Positions 13,588 to 18,564 of a DNA stretch of 18,564 nt are shown one piece after another; within the stretch, counting starts at the first letter, position 1, and every line of letters starts with the position of its first letter. The notes beneath the pieces were generated by a model. It searched no databases, was not told the DNA's origin, and was given only the letters and a program-made list of their open reading frames with translations. The stretch is from Pseudomonadota bacterium (GTDB lineage Bacteria; Pseudomonadota; Gammaproteobacteria; Burkholderiales; Burkholderiaceae): positions 1 to 18,564 of the forward strand of contig JAKORH010000170.1 of NCBI GenBank assembly GCA_029777935.1. The letters are read 5' to 3'. The position numbers and the translations under genes are program-made.

Positions 13588-15207
13588 TCAGCGCGCGGGC
13601 GGCGCCTTCATCCATTCGGACCATGCCGGCAATCGGCGCGCGCGCACGCGCGCGATATTCGCGCTGGCGCGCGCGCGCATCTCGGTAGTCGCCGCGCTGC
13701 TCGCCGGCTGCGCTGCATACGCGCGCGTGCCGGCGGCGGCCTGCGCCTGCGGCGCGGGCGTCACCGGCAGAGCGAAGATGTCGGTCGGGTTGGGTTGCGG
13801 CGCGCGCGTCGTCTGCGCGAAGAACGACACGAAGCGGCTGCCGCTCGCAGCGAGCCCCTGGTAGTCGCCGAGGAACAGTCCGCCTGCATTCGGCGCGATC
13901 GCAAGATCGAACGGTCCGGCCACGCGGATTTCGCTCCACGTCGCGCCGCCGTCGCGCGAGCGCGTCAGCCACTGCTCGGTCGGCAGCGTTCTCGGGTCCG
14001 AAGTGTTGCTGCGCAGGTCGAAGTAGGTGACACCGATCGTGCCGTCGCCGAGCACGCTGATCTGCGGTGTGAACGCCTGTGCCGCGGCCGCGCCGTTGAT
14101 CCGGACCGGCGCCGACCACGTGGCGCCGCCGTCGCTCGAGCTCGCGAACGCGATGCTGTCGATGCCGCTGACGAACCGGCCGTCCTGCCACACGACGTAC
14201 AGCCGGCCGTTCGGCGCGGCGGCGACCTGCGGCAGCAGCGCGCCGTCGCGGATCGCCAGGCGCGTGTCGGGATCGAAAGCGCCGCCGGCGAGGTTATCGG
14301 CGATCTTGACCGGCGCCGACCAGTTCACCCCCTTGTCGGCCGAGCGCAGCGCGATCAGCTCGGCCGCCTGGGCGTTGTTCGCCAGCGTGGTGATGCGCGC
14401 GAACACGTTGACCAGCGTGCCATCGGGCAACACTGCGATCACGTTGCCGAGCGTCTGCACCTTGGCGCCGCCGTCGTACAGCATGCGCGGCGCCTCCCAT
14501 GAGTCGCCGCCGTTGCTGCTGCGCGCGAACCATGCCGGCCCTTGCTCGGCGCTGATCAGCCGGTCCCACACGGCGTAGACGAAGTGCGAATCGGTCGGAT
14601 CGGCGGTAATCGTGTTCTTGTCGTTGAAAGCGGAAGCGCCGTCGCGGATCAACGTGATCGGCGCGTCCCACGTGCGGCCGCCGTCGCGCGAGCGCGCCAC
14701 GCGCACCGCGCTCTGTGAACCCGGCGACAGTGCCGCGCCGCCGCTGACGGTGAGCGCCATCCAGTACACCACGCCGTTCGCCGAGAACGTGACCCATGGA
14801 TCGGTCGCGCGCTCGAAGTCGCCGCCGTTCAGGACGTTGCCTCCGGTGCAGATCGAAAACGGGGCGGTCGTGCGCGTCCACGTCGCCCCGCCGTCGAACG
14901 ATGCCGCCGCAACCACCGCCTGCGAGGCGCCGCCGGACCAGCGATACTGCTGCCACGTGCCGACGGGATTCTGCGAATTGGCGGGGTTCGTTGCGGTCTG
15001 CGGCTCGACCTTCGCGTTCCGATACAGCGTGCCCGCCGGCGGCAGGTTGGCGCACTCCGGCGTGATCGCCAGCGCATCGGACACGCGCGCGCTCGCGGGC
15101 GGATCGACGAACGTCGGCCCGGGCGGAGGCGAGCCGCTGCCGGCGCCCCCGCCGCACGCGGCAACGACCAGCGCCGCAGACGCCGACAGCAGAAGGGGGC
15201 GCTTCAT
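13588..15207 (-). CDS. BNR/Asp-box repeat lipoprotein (sialidase-like propeller)
   Basis: Exported 539-residue protein with a lipoprotein signal (MKRPLLLSASAALVVAACGG, lipid-modified Cys in VAAC) followed by a Gly/Ser/Pro linker. The body holds six Asp-box/BNR motifs of the form S-x-[DN]-x-G-x-[TS]-W at about residues 106, 176, 232, 294, 359 and 419, for example SRDGGRTWDAP, SSNGGDSWEAP and SRDGGATWSEI. Spacing of roughly 60 residues is what a six-bladed sialidase-like beta-propeller needs. Asp-boxes are structural, so true sialidase activity does not follow; I could not identify the catalytic Arg triad. The C-terminal 60 residues are Ala/Arg-rich and low in complexity, unlike the rest. It lies 13 bases after the acetyltransferase gene on the same strand and its transcript probably runs into the sRNA/terminator element. 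Confidence 0.87.
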   Translation of the reverse strand: MKRPLLLSASAALVVAACGGGAGSGSPPPGPTFVDPPASARVSDALAITPECANLPPAGTLYRNAKVEPQTATNPANSQNPVGTWQQYRWSGGASQAVVAAASFDGGATWTRTTAPFSICTGGNVLNGGDFERATDPWVTFSANGVVYWMALTVSGGAALSPGSQSAVRVARSRDGGRTWDAPITLIRDGASAFNDKNTITADPTDSHFVYAVWDRLISAEQGPAWFARSSNGGDSWEAPRMLYDGGAKVQTLGNVIAVLPDGTLVNVFARITTLANNAQAAELIALRSADKGVNWSAPVKIADNLAGGAFDPDTRLAIRDGALLPQVAAAPNGRLYVVWQDGRFVSGIDSIAFASSSDGGATWSAPVRINGAAAAQAFTPQISVLGDGTIGVTYFDLRSNTSDPRTLPTEQWLTRSRDGGATWSEIRVAGPFDLAIAPNAGGLFLGDYQGLAASGSRFVSFFAQTTRAPQPNPTDIFALPVTPAPQAQAAAGTRAYAAQPASSAATTEMRARASANIARVRARRLPAWSEWMKAPPAR

Positions 15208-15220
15208 CGGATTCGGCTCA

Positions 15221-15508
15221 TCACTGCGCGAGCTGCGCTTGCGTTTCCGGATGGCGCCGCATGTATGCGCGCACGTAGGAACAGCGCGGCAGCACCGGCA
15301 GTCCCTGGTCGCGCGCCCATGCGAGCGCGGCGCGCACCAGCGCGGCGGCGATTCCGCGGCCTTCGAGCGCCGGCGCGACTTCGGTGTGGATCAGGTGCAC
15401 GACGCCTTCGACGATGCGATAGTCGCAGCGGCACAGCCAGCCGTCGACGTGCGTCTCGAAGCGGTTCGCGGCGGCGTTGTGCTCGATCGCGTATTCGTGG
15501 GTCGGCAT
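15221..15508 (-). CDS. YjdJ/NATD1-type GNAT acetyltransferase
   Basis: Small cytoplasmic protein of 95 residues in the short GNAT subfamily represented by YjdJ and eukaryotic NATD1. It shows an N-terminal strand pair (YAIEHNAAANRFETHVDGWL, then CDYRIVEGVVHLIHTEV), the acetyl-CoA loop in APALEGRGIAAALVRAALAW, and the family C-terminus with LPRCSYVRAYMRRHPE. Length is normal for the subfamily. The start ATG at 15508 has GGAG close upstream on the - strand. Acceptor substrate is unknown. It is followed after 13 bases by the BNR lipoprotein gene on the same strand and is divergent from the HtrA gene; the 97-base gap between them should hold both promoters, though I see no clear hexamers. Confidence 0.9.
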   Translation of the reverse strand: MPTHEYAIEHNAAANRFETHVDGWLCRCDYRIVEGVVHLIHTEVAPALEGRGIAAALVRAALAWARDQGLPVLPRCSYVRAYMRRHPETQAQLAQ

Positions 15509-15605
15509 GTCGGCTCCGTGGCGCGACAGCGTAGCGCAGGCGCGGCGCGGGTTGAAATCCCGCGCCGCGCTCCCATGTCGAACCGCAGACTTCCGTGGAG
15601 CCGGG

Positions 15606-16682
15606 ATGTTCCGATCCGTATTGCGCGCCCTGGTGGCTGCGCTTGCCTTGCTCGGCGCCGCCTCGGCGCCGGCGCAGAACCCGCCGCGGGCCGAGCCGCG
15701 CGCAGTGGCCGCGCGCGGGTCGTTGCTGCCGCAGGAGCAGGCGGTCGTGAATCTGTTCGAAGCGGCCGCGCCATCGGTCGCCTACATCACGACCGAGGTC
15801 GTGCAGCGCACGGGGCTGTTCACCGCCGAGGTCGGGCAGGGCGCGGGCAGCGGCTTCGTGTGGGACGGTGCCGGCCATGTCGTGACGAACTACCACGTGG
15901 TCGAAGGCGCACGGCGCGTGTTCGTGCAACTCGATGCCGGCGAGCCGATCGAGGCCAGACCCGTTGGCGTGGCACCCGAGTACGACCTCGCGGTGGTCAA
16001 GCTCGCGCGCGTGCCGAAGGGCCTGCGGCCGATTCCGCTCGGAACTTCGCGCGACCTGAAGATCGGACAGTCGGTGTACGCGATCGGCAACCCGTTCGGA
16101 CTGCAGCGCACGCTGACGCAGGGCATCGTCAGCGCGCTCGATCGCGAACTGCCGACGATCGAGGGTTATCGCGAGGTCGCAGGCGTGATCCAGACCGATG
16201 CGGCGATCAACCCGGGCAACTCGGGCGGACCGCTGCTCGACAGCGCCGGCCGGCTGATCGGCGTGAACTCCGCGATCCGCTCGGCCAGCGGCAGTTCGGC
16301 CGGAGTCGGCTTCGCGATACCGGTCGACCTCGTCAATCGCATCGTGCCGGCGCTGATCGCGCGCGGCCGCGTGCCGCTGCCCGGCATCGGCATCGTGCCG
16401 GTGCGGCCGGATCTGGTCGCGCGCGCCGGCATCGCCGGCGTGGTGATCGATCAGATCTCGCGCGGCACGCCCGCGGCAGAAGCCGGGCTGCGTGCGCTCA
16501 ATCGCCAGACCGGCGATCCGGGCGACGTGATCGTCGCGGTCAACGGCCGCCGCGTCGAGACGCTGTCGTCGTTCGCGGCCGAACTCGATCGCGTCGGCGT
16601 GGACAACAGTGCCGAGCTGACGCTCAGCCGCGACGGCAAGGAGCGCAACGTGCGCGTCAGGGTGATCGACCTGCGCCGCTGA
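15606..16682 (+). CDS. HtrA/Deg-family periplasmic serine protease, single PDZ
   Basis: Trypsin-like serine protease of 358 residues acting in the periplasm in protein quality control. Start ATG at 15606 with GGAG five bases upstream. A signal peptide (MFRSVLRALVAALALLGAAS, cleavage near APAQ) precedes the protease domain. The catalytic triad is complete: His97 in TNYHVVEG, Asp127 in EYDLAVVK, Ser206 in NPGNSGGPL. One PDZ domain spans about 245-355 (GVVIDQISRGTPAAEAGLRA, then GDVIVAVNGRRVETLSSFAA). Length and single PDZ fit DegS-like or short HtrA enzymes rather than DegP, which has two PDZ domains; the cleavable-looking signal argues for a soluble form. The last 26 bases overlap the 3' end of the convergent DsbA-like gene. 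Confidence 0.92.
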   Translation: MFRSVLRALVAALALLGAASAPAQNPPRAEPRAVAARGSLLPQEQAVVNLFEAAAPSVAYITTEVVQRTGLFTAEVGQGAGSGFVWDGAGHVVTNYHVVEGARRVFVQLDAGEPIEARPVGVAPEYDLAVVKLARVPKGLRPIPLGTSRDLKIGQSVYAIGNPFGLQRTLTQGIVSALDRELPTIEGYREVAGVIQTDAAINPGNSGGPLLDSAGRLIGVNSAIRSASGSSAGVGFAIPVDLVNRIVPALIARGRVPLPGIGIVPVRPDLVARAGIAGVVIDQISRGTPAAEAGLRALNRQTGDPGDVIVAVNGRRVETLSSFAAELDRVGVDNSAELTLSRDGKERNVRVRVIDLRR

Positions 16683-17283
16683 AGAACATCCGCGCTCGCT
16701 CGGTCAGCTCACCGGCCTTCGTGAAGCCGCGCGCCAGCAGCGTGTACTGGCCGTCCTGCTCGGCGAACAGCGTCGGGAAACCCTGCACCTCCCACTCGCG
16801 CGCGAGCCGGAAATCGGCGCGAGTGGCATTCTTCATCGCGTCGCTTTCCAGCGCCTGCGCGAAGCCGTCGCCGGGCCGGCCCGCGACTTCCGTGTAGATC
16901 CCAACCAGCACCTCGGCGCGCGTGATGTCGCGGCCCTGCGCATAGAACGCGCGCTGGGTCGCGTGCAGCAGCGGCCACGCCAGCACGGGTTCCGTCTCGC
17001 GCGCGGTGACGACCGCGCGGCACGCGGGCTCCGTGTCGTAGACGAAGTCGTCGCGTGCCAGCAGCGCACGGTCGAACGGCTGGCCGCTGGCGCGCTCGAC
17101 CTCGGTCCAGTGGTGCGCGAGCGCCGCGCGCATCGCCGCGTCCATCGGCCGCGTGGCGTACGCGCGCAGGCCGCCCATCACGAGGCGCAGCTCCTGTTCG
17201 GGAAACGCATCGAGCAGCGCCTGCAGCTCGGGTGCGAAGCCGTAGCACCAGGAACACATCGGATCGACGACGTAGATCAGCAT
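16657..17283 (-). CDS. DsbA-family thioredoxin-fold protein (FrnE-like)
   Basis: A 208-residue protein with a DsbA-type thioredoxin fold. It begins directly with the first strand (MLIYVVDPMCSWCYGFAPEL) carrying a CSWC active site at Cys10 and Cys13, with no signal peptide, so it is likely cytoplasmic. A long helical insert follows (AMRAALAHHWTEVERASGQP, then ACRAVVTARETEPVLAWPLL), and the fold closes with the cis-Pro region VQGFPTLFAEQDGQY. This layout fits the FrnE/DsbA-like group of disulfide oxidoreductases in oxidative stress. The ATG at 17283 is preferred to longer starts, which would run into the RhlE coding sequence. It lies 10 bases after the rhlE stop, so both are probably co-transcribed. 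Its 3' end overlaps the HtrA gene by 26 bases. Confidence 0.88.
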   Translation of the reverse strand: MLIYVVDPMCSWCYGFAPELQALLDAFPEQELRLVMGGLRAYATRPMDAAMRAALAHHWTEVERASGQPFDRALLARDDFVYDTEPACRAVVTARETEPVLAWPLLHATQRAFYAQGRDITRAEVLVGIYTEVAGRPGDGFAQALESDAMKNATRADFRLAREWEVQGFPTLFAEQDGQYTLLARGFTKAGELTERARMFFSGAGRSP

Positions 17284-17293
17284 CGCGCCCCGA

Positions 17294-18564
17294 TCATCCG
17301 CGTTTCGTCGCGCCCGTCCAGCCCGGCGGCAGGTGCGCGCGCGTCTGCGCATCACCTTCGGGCCGTCGCGGCCGCGGCGCGGGACGCGCCGCGCGGTGTG
17401 CCGGCTCGTTTCGCTTGGGTTGCGGCGCCGGCTGCCGCGGCTCGGTCTTTGCCGGCGTCGCGTGGCGCGGCGCATGGGCGCCCGCGCTGCGTGGCGGACG
17501 CGGTCCGTGCGCGGGGCGCGGCGCGCGCTCGGCATCGGAGGGCGAAGCGAGCGGCGCGAAGCCAGTGACGACCTCGCGCGGAATCTGGCGCCGGATCACA
17601 CGCTCGATATCGCGCAGCAGGTCGCGCTCTTCCGGCGCGACCAGCGAGATCGCCTCGCCGCTGGCGCCGGCGCGGCCGGTGCGGCCGATGCGGTGCACGT
17701 AGTCCTCGGGCACGTGCGGCATATCGAAGTTCACCACGTGCGGCAGGTTGTCGATGTCCAGTCCGCGCGCGGCGATGTCGGTGGCGACCAGCACCTGCAG
17801 CTTGCCGCTCTTGAATTCCGCCAGCGCCCGCGTGCGCGCGTTCTGGCTCTTGTTGCCGTGGATCGCGAGCGCCGGCACGCCGTGCTTGTCGAGCTGAGCG
17901 GCCAGCCGATTGGCGCCGTGCTTGGTGCGCGTGAAGACGAGCACCTGGTACCAGTTGTGTTCGCGCACGAGGTGCAGCAGCAGCGCGGCCTTCTGCCTGC
18001 CTTCGACCGGCAGCACCTTCTGCGCCACCGTGTCGACCGTGCTGTTGCGCGGCGTGACCTGGATGTGCAGGGGATCGTGCAGCAGCCCCTGCGCAAGCTG
18101 GCGGATCTCGTCGGAGAACGTCGCCGAGAACAGCAGGTTCTGCCGCCTGCGCGGCAGCACGGCAAGCACGCGCCGGATGTCGTGGATGAATCCCATGTCG
18201 AGCATGCGATCGGCTTCATCGAGCACCAGCACCTCGACGCGCGACAGATCCAGCGTGCGCTGGCCGTGGTGATCGAGCAGGCGTCCGGGCGTGGCCACGA
18301 GCACGTCTACGCCGCTCTTCAGCGCGGCGATCTGCGGATTGATCGACACGCCGCCGAAGACGACGGTCGATTTCAGTGGCAGATGCTTGCCGTAGACGCG
18401 AACGCTTTCCTCGACCTGCGCCGCGAGCTCGCGCGTCGGCGTCAGGATCAGCGCGCGGATCGGGCGCTTGCCGGCGATCGGTGCGGCCGCCAGCCGCTGC
18501 AGGATCGGCAGCACGAAGCCGGCGGTCTTGCCGGTGCCGGTCTGCGCGCCGGCGAGCAGGTCGC
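17294..18564 (-). CDS. rhlE: DEAD-box RNA helicase RhlE, 5' end beyond the window
   Basis: ATP-dependent RNA helicase for RNA remodelling, ribosome assembly and mRNA turnover. The frame is open to the window edge, so the N-terminus with the Q motif is missing; 422 residues are visible. Motifs in order: I AQTGTGKT right at the edge, Ia [10 protein letters not shown], Ib [73 protein letters not shown]. The end of the core ([18 protein letters not shown]) is characteristic of RhlE. A tail of about 90 residues rich in Arg, Pro and Ala ([20 protein letters not shown]) follows, a usual RNA-binding extension. The downstream DsbA-like gene begins 10 bases after its stop. Confidence 0.95.
   Translation of the reverse strand, partial: DLLAGAQTGTGKTAGFVLPILQRLAAAPIAGKRPIRALILTPTRELAAQVEESVRVYGKHLPLKSTVVFGGVSINPQIAALKSGVDVLVATPGRLLDHHGQRTLDLSRVEVLVLDEADRMLDMGFIHDIRRVLAVLPRRRQNLLFSATFSDEIRQLAQGLLHDPLHIQVTPRNSTVDTVAQKVLPVEGRQKAALLLHLVREHNWYQVLVFTRTKHGANRLAAQLDKHGVPALAIHGNKSQNARTRALAEFKSGKLQVLVATDIAARGLDIDNLPHVVNFDMPHVPEDYVHRIGRTGRAGASGEAISLVAPEERDLLRDIERVIRRQIPREVVTGFAPLASPSDAERAPRPAHGPRPPRSAGAHAPRHATPAKTEPRQPAPQPKRNEPAHRAARPAPRPRRPEGDAQTRAHLPPGWTGATKRG

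Noticed and set aside
13450..14502. + strand open frame starting just after an AGGAGG sequence
   Set aside because: AGGAGG is the complement of the sRNA hairpin loop; the product is Arg-rich and antisense to the BNR gene.
1..18564. Mobile elements, CRISPR, tRNA or rRNA genes
   Set aside because: No transposase, integrase, spaced repeat array, cloverleaf or rRNA sequence was seen on either strand.

Overview
This is a high-GC chromosomal window from what looks like a Gram-negative proteobacterium, most likely a betaproteobacterium of the Burkholderiales or a close relative. The clues are strong G/C bias at third codon positions, a DUF2844-DUF3443 pair, RhlE, YpfJ-type metallopeptidase and HtrA proteins of betaproteobacterial type, and many proteins with Gram-negative export signals. 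I see no tRNA, rRNA, CRISPR array, insertion sequence, integrase or phage gene. Genes are tightly packed and no gene-free stretch exceeds about 200 bases.

Left part (1-6925, all + strand). The window opens inside a large multiheme c-type cytochrome with 12 haem sites visible. Next comes an 844-residue envelope protein that joins an AMIN-like domain, a SPOR-like domain, TPRs and an outer-membrane-type beta-barrel. It is followed by a CcmI-type cytochrome c maturation protein. The three together suggest electron transfer across the cell envelope, with an assembly factor encoded alongside. A DUF2844 protein (ATGA-coupled to ccmI) and an overlapping DUF3443 protein follow. A strong hairpin closes the block.

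Middle part (6973-9580, + strand). Directly after that hairpin lies a perfect CpxR-type box (GTAAA-N5-GTAAA read on the - strand, an 8-bp direct repeat one helical turn apart). Behind it are a Spy/CpxP-like periplasmic protein, an OmpR-family response regulator and a HAMP histidine kinase, with the last two overlapping. This reads as a self-regulated envelope-stress operon.

Housekeeping and accessory part (9572-13395). A Fpg/Nei-family DNA glycosylase sits with a 53-residue unknown protein (- strand). Then come an unknown 135-residue cytoplasmic protein (+), a YpfJ-type zinc metallopeptidase (-), a proline-rich secreted protein (-), a membrane-anchored protein with a DUF4124-like tail (-), and a VOC-fold protein (+).

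Right part (13394-18564). Between the VOC gene and a convergent six-repeat BNR lipoprotein is a compact structured element. On the - strand it has three hairpins, CU-rich anti-Shine-Dalgarno motifs in a loop and a linker, and a classical terminator. I read it as an undescribed or unannotated sRNA resembling the CcsR/cuckoo class, and it is the most interesting item here. After the BNR gene come a YjdJ-type acetyltransferase (-), a single-PDZ HtrA protease (+), a DsbA-family thioredoxin-fold protein (-) and the RhlE RNA helicase (-, cut by the window end). Two convergent pairs (kinase/glycosylase and protease/DsbA-like) overlap at their 3' ends.
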